From a virus: a stretch of DNA of 26,772 bases. The stretch spans positions 1 through 26,772 of IMG/VR virus record IMGVR_UViG_3300044641_002523; one strand, written 5' to 3'. The notes below the pieces were generated by a model that made no database searches, was not told the origin of the DNA, and saw nothing but the letters and a program-made list of their open reading frames with translations. Below, in pieces: positions 16,219 to 23,095 of this stretch (positions are counted from its first letter, which is position 1; every line of letters begins with the position of its first letter). The translations under genes and the position numbers were made by a program.

Positions 16219-19076
16219 TTAGCTAACTCGGTGGCACTTCCTGTAACTGTTGAAGCAACGACACTACCACTATTGCTACCAGAGGTCGTTGTTATAGTAA
16301 AAGTAACAGTTTGTTCTGATGAGGTAGTGTTAGGGTAGTAAAGAATACCAGTTACAGCTATTGGGGAATACACCCAGTCTCTTACCTTTTGCCATCTACC
16401 AGAACCATCCGGCCCATAGATATATCTCTCTGATGAGGACGATTTGTATCCAAGTATCTTGTAACTTTTGACCACATCAGATGTTCCACTAATACTTCTT
16501 ACTGCATTCAAGTATCCGATTGTGCCAAAATCTGGTTGAGCACTTTCAGCAACAGCAGTAGTACCATAAAAAGGGTTAGTGTAGTTTGCCCAAGGTGTGG
16601 AAGTAACTGTTACAGAGTTAGTACCCTCAAGAATTGCTATGAACTGTATTCTAGCTCCTGACCTAACAGTGACCTGAGTTGACTGCGATGGTGTAGTAGA
16701 ATTAATTACTCCAGTAACAAATCCGCTCCTAGAGATTGCATTGTCTTCAATCTTACCAGTAGAAACACTCTTATCTACAATCTTATCAGCAGTAAGCGTC
16801 CCATTAATCAGAACATTGGCGTTAATCTCTAAGCCATATGTTCCAGTGCTACCATCAGCTTTACGAGTGCCACTCAGCGTCACAATGTTGTTCGAAGGTC
16901 CACCAAGTGAACCAACAATAGCCCACTGCGTTGAAAGAGCACCGTTGATACTAGCAGTAGCAGTAGACACCGTTGATATAGAGGCCGTGTTACTATTGAT
17001 CTTACCGTAAACAGTGTTTGCTGACGACGAATCATTTACAGAGCCAATAGCTCCAATAGCACTGGAAGCATTAGCACTTGCAGTATTCGCCGTTGATTTA
17101 GCATCACTAGCTGCCGACTTGGCGCTGTTAATGTTACCATATACAGTATTAGCCGTAGATGCGTCCGTTGGAGCACCAACAGAAGCAGAAACAGTCTGTA
17201 TGCTAGTTGCTAAGGCATCAGTGTTTGTAGCTAGCGCAGCAGTTACGTTGTTGATTTTACCGTAAACAGTATTAGCGGACGTAGGATCAGAAGGTGAACC
17301 TACAGACGCTGAGACCTGACTTGCTTGGTAGGCAGCAGATACAGCTACAGCATTTGCGTTATTGACCTTACCAAATACCGTATTAGCTGATGTCGGGTCT
17401 GATGGTGAGCCAACATTATTGGAAACACCATTCGCTATAGATTGTGCAAGATTTGCAATATCTGTTGCGTTAGAGGCAACACTATTAGCGTTGTTAACTT
17501 TACCAAATACAGTGTTAGTCGTCGTAGTATCAGAGGACTGACCAACAGCGTTTGATATAGTTGTTACATTTTGACTAGCTTGTTGAGCGATTGTCTGAGC
17601 GTTTGCCGCAGCCCCACTAGCATTTGTAGCTGTGGTGTAGGCCGCACCCGCAGTGGTGGTTACATTCGCCAGAATACCGATGTATTGGCTGTAGGAACCA
17701 TCCGTATTGTCACGCCACGCAGAGTTATACCAAACGTATTGCTTGAAGTTCTCTTCAGGCTTAATCCATACGTCACCATTCTGACGACCAGTAGTCCCAG
17801 GATCAGCAGTATACACACGACTTGTGCCAGCAGAGGCTGACATGAGGTAAGAAGCCAGCGCAGTGTCTGCTGTGGTTCTCGCCTGTTGCTCTGTGATTAG
17901 GGACGCTGTGGAGGCTCTGGTGGTGTCTGTGTTCAGAACCCACGCAGTTCCGTTCCAGAAGTAAGGCGTATTGCCGTTACCCGTGTCATACCACAGATCA
18001 CCTACCTTACGGTCAGCAGTGGCTGTGGAAGGCTGTGTGCTCTGTCTGAAGATACGCTGTTGGGCTGTGGTAGACTGGAGGGTAGTAACGTCCTTCACCA
18101 AGCCGCTAGAGGAGCCACCGACAGTCGTCGTAAGCGCACTTACGTCCTTCACCAAGCCAGCCGTAGAGTCACCTACAGTCGTCTGTAGCGCTGTGATGCT
18201 GGAAGCTTGGCTAGTCGTCGCGTTGGTTAGGGTCGTTATGGCCTGCGTATAGACAGCATAGTTGCCCACAAGATTGGTGAACGAACCGTCGCTATTGTCG
18301 CGCCAGTCATAGGAGCCAGTAGTAGCCGAAGGTGTGCTTCTCGCCCACACGTAGGGCTTGTAGTTGTTCGCATTGCTGCTATCAAACCACACATCACCAG
18401 CTTGGCGACCAGTAGAACTCGGAGCACTCGTAGCAATGTAGATACGAGAGCTACCACTCGACATCGTGAATAGCTGCTTGGCGAGCGCATCGTCACGAGT
18501 GGAACGAGCAGTCTGCTCGGTGCTGATAGCTGACGTATTGGTGCCAACAGTTGCCGTGAGGCTGTCAATACGCACACCCAAGGCATAGTCAGCAGCGATA
18601 CGGGCAGACGCCTCTTCGTCGATGATGACAGCCGCAGAGGAGCCGTTGGTTAGCACGAGGTTGTCGATGCGTGTGCCTAGGGCCGTGTCAGCAGTGGCTC
18701 TGACAGAGGCTTCAGATGTTATGGATGCGCTGACTGTTCCAACACTGGCGTTAAGACTGGTTATCTGACTCGCTAATGCTGTGTCAGCAGTCGTTCTAGC
18801 AGTTGTCTCTGTGTTTACCAGAGCCGTAGCTGACGCAAGAGTCTGCGCCGCTACAGTCTGTGTGTATGTTGCCTGTGCTTCATCTCCAGATACACGAGCG
18901 TTAGCCTCCTGCAACACAAGAGCTTTAGCGGACTCATTGTTGTCACCTATGCGAACAACGTGCTTCTTGGAGACATTCTCCAGTTTGGTAAGCTGTTCTT
19001 CGAGGTAATTGAAGTGAGACCGCTCGTCTGCTGGAGGTGGAGACTTTATGTATGTATCGAGAGGAGATTCCGTCAT
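16215..19076 (-). CDS. Large repetitive tail fibre / receptor-binding protein
   Basis: A 953-residue protein built of repeats. Residues about 1-210: N-terminal attachment part, then a trimeric coiled-coil pattern with four copies of an ET.AR..AD.ALA..I..L unit. Residues about 210-460: three copies of a module with GR..GD(V/L)W followed by (Y/F).W and a trailing W (about 18290-18450, 17940-18030 and 17690-17800), similar to modules in lambda J-like tip proteins. Residues about 500-700: five copies of VG.P.D...ANTV(F/Y)GK(V/I)N. Residues about 760-953: a non-repetitive, beta-rich tip with many Ser and Thr (for example IYGPDGSGRWQKVRDWVYSP), the likely receptor-binding end. The start is ATG 19076 with AGGA 12 bases upstream. 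It is coupled to the 65-residue gene. Confidence 0.85.
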   Translation of the reverse strand: MTESPLDTYIKSPPPADERSHFNYLEEQLTKLENVSKKHVVRIGDNNESAKALVLQEANARVSGDEAQATYTQTVAAQTLASATALVNTETTARTTADTALASQITSLNASVGTVSASITSEASVRATADTALGTRIDNLVLTNGSSAAVIIDEEASARIAADYALGVRIDSLTATVGTNTSAISTEQTARSTRDDALAKQLFTMSSGSSRIYIATSAPSSTGRQAGDVWFDSSNANNYKPYVWARSTPSATTGSYDWRDNSDGSFTNLVGNYAVYTQAITTLTNATTSQASSITALQTTVGDSTAGLVKDVSALTTTVGGSSSGLVKDVTTLQSTTAQQRIFRQSTQPSTATADRKVGDLWYDTGNGNTPYFWNGTAWVLNTDTTRASTASLITEQQARTTADTALASYLMSASAGTSRVYTADPGTTGRQNGDVWIKPEENFKQYVWYNSAWRDNTDGSYSQYIGILANVTTTAGAAYTTATNASGAAANAQTIAQQASQNVTTISNAVGQSSDTTTTNTVFGKVNNANSVASNATDIANLAQSIANGVSNNVGSPSDPTSANTVFGKVNNANAVAVSAAYQASQVSASVGSPSDPTSANTVYGKINNVTAALATNTDALATSIQTVSASVGAPTDASTANTVYGNINSAKSAASDAKSTANTASANASSAIGAIGSVNDSSSANTVYGKINSNTASISTVSTATASINGALSTQWAIVGSLGGPSNNIVTLSGTRKADGSTGTYGLEINANVLINGTLTADKIVDKSVSTGKIEDNAISRSGFVTGVINSTTPSQSTQVTVRSGARIQFIAILEGTNSVTVTSTPWANYTNPFYGTTAVAESAQPDFGTIGYLNAVRSISGTSDVVKSYKILGYKSSSSERYIYGPDGSGRWQKVRDWVYSPIAVTGILYYPNTTSSEQTVTFTITTTSGSNSGSVVASTVTGSATELAK
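16995..17550 (-). repeat. Five tandem fibre repeats inside the 953-residue fibre
   Basis: Five units share the core TNTVFGKVN / ANTVYGKIN preceded by G-S/D-rich turns, at about 16999-17047, 17128-17182, 17252-17302, 17362-17412 and 17495-17545. Spacing varies between about 110 and 135 bases. The two central copies share GSPSDPTSANTV exactly, which suggests recent unit duplication or recombination. Confidence 0.8.
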
Positions 19077-19100
19077 TGGAAACGCAGTTCCTGCTATTAG

Positions 19101-20750
19101 TTACCTGTGGCCAAAAATCTGATAATCAATATCCCACCCAGAGAGACTGAAGTCCTGAATACCATCATAGGTCATCTTCAGGCTCAAATATTTACCGGGA
19201 GCGTTGAAATCGAGTTTGTTAAGAGTGACGCCATCAAACGTCATCTCGTGGTCATACTCAGCGGCGACATTCGGCGCATCAGATGAACCCCACGTAAATG
19301 TCATGGGTGGAGCACCAACAGCGAAGGTTGCTTCGGGCCACATCTGGTTTACCACCTTGTAGCCTCGTAGCTCCTTCGACACATCATCCATGTCCATGAG
19401 TTTATTCTCAAGGAACACTGGAGCCGTCGCAAAGCTATCGAAGAGACCCACACCCTGAACGATGTTAGCCGCTTCATACACATGAACTTTGGACGTAGAG
19501 GTTCCGAGAGAACTCGTGCCACCAGTCGATACCGTCATCAGGTAAAGCTGAGTGCCGTCGAAGTAACTGTTGTAAGCGCCGGACACTGAGTTGTAGGTGA
19601 CAGCCGATAGGTCACCAAAGTTAGACCCAGAGTATGTGATGCCACGAGCCGCACCATTGACGTAGGGCAGATCATAGAAATACCACGTGTCATACACGTA
19701 GTTATAGATAGCCGCCCTATTGCAACCGGGGTAGCCTGTGTTGTTACCAATAGGGAACCGACAGTATGGGTCACGAGACACATAGCAGAACATCACTTCG
19801 CCCTGCTTGGCGTTGTTCACCACAAAGAACTTGGAAGCTTCAGTCGTGACGATATTGTTGAAGATAAAGTCACGGACTCGGCCCATAGCGATGGACTTAT
19901 TGGTGTAGCCATCATGGGACCAGATGTCCTCGTTACCAAACACATAGTGGATAGAGTTATGCTCCGCCACACAGTTCTGGTTAATGACGCCTCTGTTGTT
20001 GAACAGACGCCGATAGTTGAACACAAGACTGTCGCCCCGATACTCCATGCTCCACGTTTCATTGCGAGCGTAGAGTATCATTCGGTCACGAAGGGGCCAT
20101 CCGTCTAGCAGTGGGTCTTGAAGGTCACCGAGGACGTTCTCTGTGGCGCTATTGGTGGTTGCAGCAGTCCATGCACCCGGAGGTGAACCAAAGACCGAGA
20201 AATCGCTGGTCTTCACCATGGTCGGGTAGCGAACACCGTTCTTCGTGATGTTTAGAGCTACAAGAACACCTTGGAAGGAACGAAGGGCTTCACAGCGCCA
20301 CTCTGAGTTCCAGTTGGGTAACGTAGCGAAGCTGGAGCCACCAGTGGTCTTATACCAAGGAACTCGGTCGCTACGGTTTACATAGACCACATCATTCAGG
20401 ATGGTGGCGGTATACACCAAGCCACTATCACCGGGGGAATACCCCGCAGGACTTATGTTGACTTCAGTCGGCGCTGTGCCGGGAGTCGATGCCGCCCAGT
20501 TGGTGATGGTTCCATCTCGGTTGAAAACTAAGAATTGGGAACTATCGTTCAAAAGTTTATAGGCTATACATTGGGATGGCGTGGTGTTGCTCAGAGCACC
20601 CACAGCGTTGAAGATAGGCCCACGTTGAATACGGTTGTTGGTGAACCGGACGTTGGACCCAAAAGTGAACGCAGTGATGGGTAGATCAACCGGAGACCAG
20701 TCCGTATTGACCCCGAGTTTGCCGATGTCACGGACTGGAACGATGGTCAT
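19101..20750 (-). CDS. Tail nozzle / hub-like structural protein
   Basis: A 549-residue beta-rich protein. It starts MTIVPVRDIGKLGVNTDWSP and shows repeated beta-sheet segments with aromatic turns (NSIHYVFGNEDIWSHDGYTN, then AAIYNYVYDTWYFYDLPYVN). The pattern, with DGWPLRDRMILYARNETWSM in the middle, is that of podovirus nozzle or stabilisation proteins such as P22 gp10, which form a beta-propeller-like ring below the adaptor. The order with the collar fibre and the long fibre is consistent. It is far from portal and adaptor in the gene order, unlike P22. Assignment is by pattern only; a generic tail structural protein is the fallback. Confidence 0.68.
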   Translation of the reverse strand: MTIVPVRDIGKLGVNTDWSPVDLPITAFTFGSNVRFTNNRIQRGPIFNAVGALSNTTPSQCIAYKLLNDSSQFLVFNRDGTITNWAASTPGTAPTEVNISPAGYSPGDSGLVYTATILNDVVYVNRSDRVPWYKTTGGSSFATLPNWNSEWRCEALRSFQGVLVALNITKNGVRYPTMVKTSDFSVFGSPPGAWTAATTNSATENVLGDLQDPLLDGWPLRDRMILYARNETWSMEYRGDSLVFNYRRLFNNRGVINQNCVAEHNSIHYVFGNEDIWSHDGYTNKSIAMGRVRDFIFNNIVTTEASKFFVVNNAKQGEVMFCYVSRDPYCRFPIGNNTGYPGCNRAAIYNYVYDTWYFYDLPYVNGAARGITYSGSNFGDLSAVTYNSVSGAYNSYFDGTQLYLMTVSTGGTSSLGTSTSKVHVYEAANIVQGVGLFDSFATAPVFLENKLMDMDDVSKELRGYKVVNQMWPEATFAVGAPPMTFTWGSSDAPNVAAEYDHEMTFDGVTLNKLDFNAPGKYLSLKMTYDGIQDFSLSGWDIDYQIFGHR

Positions 20751-20759
20751 CTATAGTCC

Positions 20760-21515
20760 TCAGAGTTTCATAATGTAGGCCAAGGCGTAATACGGGGGAA
20801 CGGTGGGAACCGCAGAACTCGCAGCCGTATTGTTGTGGATGTGTGACCCAGAGCCACCAAAGGAACTGTTAGACGCTGTAATACCAGTCACACGAGTGTT
20901 GATGCTGATACCCGTGTAGTTCGTTCCAGTGACGGTATTCGTCTTGCCCTGCTCTGCACCAACAGCAGCCACGCTACCGTTGATCACAGTGCCACCATTA
21001 GACCTGTCGTAGCTGTGAGCGTGACCGGGGTCATTGATGGTGTGGTTATGCCCCGGATCAGTCACGGTAATCGTGTGGGCATGAGCAGGCACCTGAGCTT
21101 CTGTCAGGGTTACCGCTTGGTTGGTCAATGTGATGGTCGGAGTGTTACTAGCAGCGCCACCAGTAGAACCCACGGAATACGAGGTGCCAGCACAGACCAC
21201 AAACTTATTCGTTAGGTCAGGAGTCGTAATGTTACCTGTGCCATCTGAGCGAGCAACGGTCTGACCGTTACACAAGGCCCACCCTGTGGGAACACTAGAC
21301 GTAGAGCCTGACCACAGCAGGATGGAACCTGTAGGAACTAGAGCGCCATTCAGTTGGGCCTGAGTAGCCGTTACAGCGCCAGTGAGGTTCGGAAAGGTGG
21401 ACTTAAGGACAGACTTGAGTAACCGGATGTGGTCGTCAGCTTGCCCCACAGGATCAGAGCCGGGAGGGTTACTTGAGTTCAAGTCAGAGATGAATGAAGC
21501 GGATTCGATAGCCAA
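20760..21515 (-). CDS. Tail-collar domain fibre protein
   Basis: A 251-residue protein with a TTG start; GGGAG lies eight bases upstream. Residues 1-60: a short N-terminal helix region with SNPPGSDPVGQADDHIRLLK and then GAVTATQAQLNGAL, a common attachment motif of short fibres. Residues about 60-115: the phage tail-collar domain (PTGSILLWSGSTSSVPTGWA, LCNGQTVARSDGTGNITTPD, LTNKFVVCAG). After that come His pairs at regular spacing (PAHAHTITVTDPGHNHTIND, PGHAHSY and SGSHIHNN), as in metal-binding fibre tips of the T4 gp12 type. It ends with VPPYYALAYIMKL, the usual end of these proteins. It is the first gene of the leftward late block and follows the divergent control region. Confidence 0.9.
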   Translation of the reverse strand: MAIESASFISDLNSSNPPGSDPVGQADDHIRLLKSVLKSTFPNLTGAVTATQAQLNGALVPTGSILLWSGSTSSVPTGWALCNGQTVARSDGTGNITTPDLTNKFVVCAGTSYSVGSTGGAASNTPTITLTNQAVTLTEAQVPAHAHTITVTDPGHNHTINDPGHAHSYDRSNGGTVINGSVAAVGAEQGKTNTVTGTNYTGISINTRVTGITASNSSFGGSGSHIHNNTAASSAVPTVPPYYALAYIMKL

Positions 21516-21541
21516 ACGTGGGTCTCCCTAGGGTATCGTTA

Positions 21542-21556
21542 GGTCCACGCAGGACC
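21542..21556 (-). promoter_or_regulatory. Short hairpin in the leader of the collar-fibre gene
   Basis: GGTCC-ACGCA-GGACC, a five-base-pair stem with a five-base loop, 27 bases upstream of the TTG start of the collar fibre gene. Confidence 0.35.
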
Positions 21557-21622
21557 ATCAAAAGAAACACAAAAGAATAGAGTTCACAGAAGAATTACTG
21601 CGACGAGTAAAATAGAATGTAT

Positions 21623-21691
21623 GTCCTTGGGTAAACCAAGGTAAAACTTAAGACATAGGGACGTAAGTAATACCTTGGTTGACCCAAGGAG
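21623..21691. repeat. Two near-identical CCTTGG-N5-CCAAGG dyads in inverted orientation
   Basis: Site 1 is CCTTGGGTAAACCAAGG (21625-21641); site 2 is CCTTGGTTGACCCAAGG (21673-21689). Each has perfect six-base arms and a five-base centre. Site 2 is the reverse complement of site 1 with a single difference, and the match extends to 19 of 20 bases. Their centres are 48 bases apart. They look like operators for a dimeric regulator of the divergent region. Confidence 0.7.
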
Positions 21692-21826
21692 TACCTTAGT
21701 TACACAATCAGTTTATAACGTCGTCGCTAACCAATGTAGAACCATGGTTGACGTTGGTAGACCTGTGTTACGTAGGTGGATATACGTTGGTCACCTGTGT
21801 TTACATTAGATGACCTAGGTTGCCCC
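21692..21826. repeat. Degenerate ACC(T/A)NGGTTG(A)C series and a 33-base direct repeat
   Basis: Further weaker copies of the dyad half follow: TACCTTAGTTACAC (21692), ACCATGGTTGACG (21741) and GACCTAGGTTGCCCC (21812). ACGTTGGT.(G)ACCTGTGTT occurs at 21751 and 21784, period 33, with about 29 of 33 positions alignable when one base is gapped. The array suggests a multi-site protein-binding region. Confidence 0.5.
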
Positions 21827-22081
21827 CTGTAGTCCCCCACGGTTACCTGACAGCAGGAACTGCGTCCCTGATGACTCCCCTAAGTCGGTCAGGCGTAGAA
21901 CGGTGGTGGCTTTTGGTTACAGAGGGTGACGAGAGTTACGGTAAGTTGGCGATAAGTATGCGGGACAACATTGGCCCCTGTGCCTAGGTGTAAAACACGC
22001 AATTTGAGCGTGGTTCTCTCTATAGTACTACGCAGATCGGAAAACAGCATGTAACTAATTGAAACTAAGGTCACTCAGCGT

Positions 22082-22093
22082 AACTACGTAGTT
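22082..22093. repeat. Perfect palindrome AACTACGTAGTT
   Basis: A 12-base perfect palindrome in gene-free DNA. Possible protein site; no function seen. Confidence 0.4.
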
Positions 22094-22255
22094 TTCTGAA
22101 ATATACCATTTGTTTACATTCCGTAATCAGCCCGTCCACCCTCTGAAACGTGGGAAACGGTGGTGAGACGAACAACAACCTAGCCGCTTCAGGCAATTTT
22201 TTGAAATCAGATTTTCAATGGTTTAGCAGGGGGAGACAAGCGGTAGGGACCCGCT

Positions 22256-22325
22256 GTCGTCGCATGTTCTCGCCTGTCTATCGTAACCCACTGATAACAG
22301 GACGACGCAAAGGATAAACTATCCT
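22256..22325. repeat. Stem-loop cluster
   Basis: GTCGTC (22256) can pair with GACGAC (22301), enclosing CCTGT-c-TATC (22273-22282) paired with GATA-ACAGG (22293-22301) around a ten-base loop; the two stems share one base. Immediately after, AGGATA-AAC-TATCCT (22311-22325) is a perfect hairpin. It may be a structured RNA on the rightward transcript or a DNA cruciform site. Confidence 0.45.
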
Positions 22326-22331
22326 ATCACC

Positions 22332-22386
22332 TATGTGTCGCATGTATCGCTTGTGTAGCATGTGGTTGCGTTGTGTTTCGTGTGGG
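22332..22386 (+). repeat. Three imperfect 18-20-base direct repeats (TGTGT(A/C)GCATGT-type)
   Basis: TGTGTCGCATGTATCGCT (22334), TGTGTAGCATGTGGTTGCGT (22352) and TGTGTTTCGTGTGGG (22372) follow each other at spacings of 18 and 20 bases. The second contains the 12-mer TGTAGCATGTGG that recurs inverted at 23807. Iteron-like in layout. Confidence 0.55.
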
Positions 22387-22394
22387 ATACATTA

Positions 22395-22432
22395 GACATT
22401 TGCAAGACATTTGCTGGACATTGCGCGACATT
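22395..22432 (+). repeat. Four helically phased GACATT repeats
   Basis: GACATT starts at 22395, 22406, 22417 and 22427, that is every 11, 11 and 10 bases, in contexts GACATTTGC, GACATTTGC, GACATTGCG and GACATTCGG. One copy per helical turn on the same DNA face is a layout used by cooperative DNA-binding proteins. Confidence 0.65.
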
Positions 22433-22454
22433 CGGTCGCATAATTCGCTACTGT

Positions 22455-22477
22455 ATACCATGTGGTATTGTAATACC
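22455..22477. repeat. Two overlapping perfect dyads sharing a GGTAT arm
   Basis: ATACCA-TG-TGGTAT (22455-22468) overlaps GGTATT-GT-AATACC (22464-22477). The arms alternate ATACC, GGTAT, ATACC every nine bases, followed by TGTATAAAT. This is an operator-like layout upstream of the rightward genes. GTATACCA recurs at 23802. Confidence 0.55.
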
Positions 22478-22637
22478 TGTATAAATGACGATTTTTGTAT
22501 ACATTTAAGTCTTTGATGTAAAGCATTGATTTCAATAGGTTTTCTTTGATCGATTTGTCCCACGTTTCACCCTGGCTAAACCCACGTAACCCATTGATTT
22601 TACACATGTATAAAATAGCGCTTTTCTTATCTATCCC

Positions 22638-22648
22638 ATGTGCTACAT
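22638..22648. promoter_or_regulatory. Upstream dyad in front of the first rightward gene
   Basis: ATGTGCTACAT has ATGT/ACAT arms; read on the other strand it is ATGTAGCACAT, a short form of the TGTAGCAT dyads at 23058 and 24712. It lies 40 bases before the start at 22688. Confidence 0.45.
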
Positions 22649-22687
22649 TGGCTTCATTGGAAATCACACGAACTCAGGGGATACACA

Positions 22688-22915
22688 ATGAACACTAAAA
22701 GCCTCAATCGCTCAATCGGCCTCGCAATGTCCGCTTTGCAGCAAGCCCGCGCTTATCAACATGGCGCGACTAATCAAACCATTATGTTTCTAAAGCGCGC
22801 TATTCGTTGGCTCAATAAAGCCCGCGCTCGTTTGAAGCAAGGCCATTCGCTTGCGGCGCATATCTATGCGTCGGGCGCACATGAACAAATCAAGCTTGCC
22901 ATCGCCACCCGCTAA
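22688..22915 (+). CDS. 75-residue basic helical protein, first rightward gene
   Basis: Starts at ATG 22688 (MNTKSLNRSIGLAMSALQQA), preceded by AGGGGA at eight bases; the longer upstream start has no such site. The protein is basic and helical with Ala, Arg, Gln and Lys (MFLKRAIRWLNKARARLKQG), and no transmembrane segment. Function not recognised; small basic early proteins of phages often bind host proteins or nucleic acids, which remains speculation here. It is followed after 37 bases by a tiny membrane protein. Confidence 0.75.
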   Translation: MNTKSLNRSIGLAMSALQQARAYQHGATNQTIMFLKRAIRWLNKARARLKQGHSLAAHIYASGAHEQIKLAIATR

Positions 22916-22952
22916 CCAGTCGTCACCAATCGCAAACACAGGGAATAATCTC

Positions 22953-23051
22953 ATGACCTATTCAGACTTCGCCTATGGCGCTTTCTTCGCCCTATCCATT
23001 ATTTCCGCCGGTTTGACTATCGGTTTCAGCGCGATGGCGTTTTTCTTCTAA
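22953..23051 (+). CDS. 32-residue single-span membrane peptide
   Basis: Reads MTYSDFAYGAFFALSIISAG and continues LTIGFSAMAFFF. ATG 22953 is preceded by GGGA at eight to eleven bases. One hydrophobic segment (residues about 9-32) would span the inner membrane. It is too short to be a holin of the usual size. It lies in the rightward run of small genes, so it is likely real, but its function is unknown. Confidence 0.6.
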   Translation: MTYSDFAYGAFFALSIISAGLTIGFSAMAFFF

Positions 23052-23057
23052 CCTATT

Positions 23058-23075
23058 GTGTAGCATCTGGCACAC
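23058..23075 (+). promoter_or_regulatory. Bulged-hairpin / dyad element upstream of the Cys-rich gene
   Basis: GTGTAGCATCTGGCACAC can fold as GTGT-(A)-GC / GC-ACAC around ATCTG. It lies 21 bases before the start at 23096. The near-identical copy at 24712 has the first pair changed from G-C to A-T, so the pairing is kept. Confidence 0.5.
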
Positions 23076-23095
23076 TAAGCATATGGGGATACATC

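Larger units (their letters stand above)
21516..22687. promoter_or_regulatory. Gene-free divergent control region (1172 bases)
   Basis: It lies between leftward late genes and rightward small genes, so it must hold or border promoters for both. I find no convincing gene: the two larger minus frames lack ribosome sites and overlap repeats. It contains paired CCTTGG dyads (21623-21691), a degenerate ACCTNGGTTG series, stem-loops around 22256-22325, 18-20-base repeats (22332-22386), four GACATT phased repeats (22395-22432), overlapping GGTAT dyads (22455-22477) and then an AT-rich stretch to about 22630. A weak -10 (TATAAA, 22609-22614) precedes the first rightward gene; I could not find a good -35 partner. 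Candidate uses are an operator region, a replication origin, or both. Confidence 0.6.

Noticed and set aside
21516-21540. GGGAGACC before the collar-fibre start resembling the end of a T7 promoter
   Set aside because: The specific upstream part of the T7 promoter is absent and there is no phage polymerase gene in view; it is better explained as a ribosome site.
21889-22074. 61-codon minus-strand frame
   Set aside because: No ribosome site, no recognisable pattern, isolated in the control region.
22332-22440. Tandem repeats as a CRISPR array
   Set aside because: Units are too short and imperfect, there are no unique spacers, and no cas genes are present.
22327-22563. 78-codon minus-strand frame in the same region
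   Set aside because: Overlaps the other frame and the repeats; low-complexity His/Thr tail; no ribosome site seen.
22392-22667. 91-codon minus-strand frame in the AT-rich control region
   Set aside because: GTG start without a ribosome site, AT-driven Lys/Asn/Tyr composition, and it runs through the GACATT and GGTAT repeats, so it looks like chance.
23069-23083. TGGCAC followed by GCAT, like a sigma-54 promoter
   Set aside because: Distance between the GG and GC elements is 10, not the required 12.
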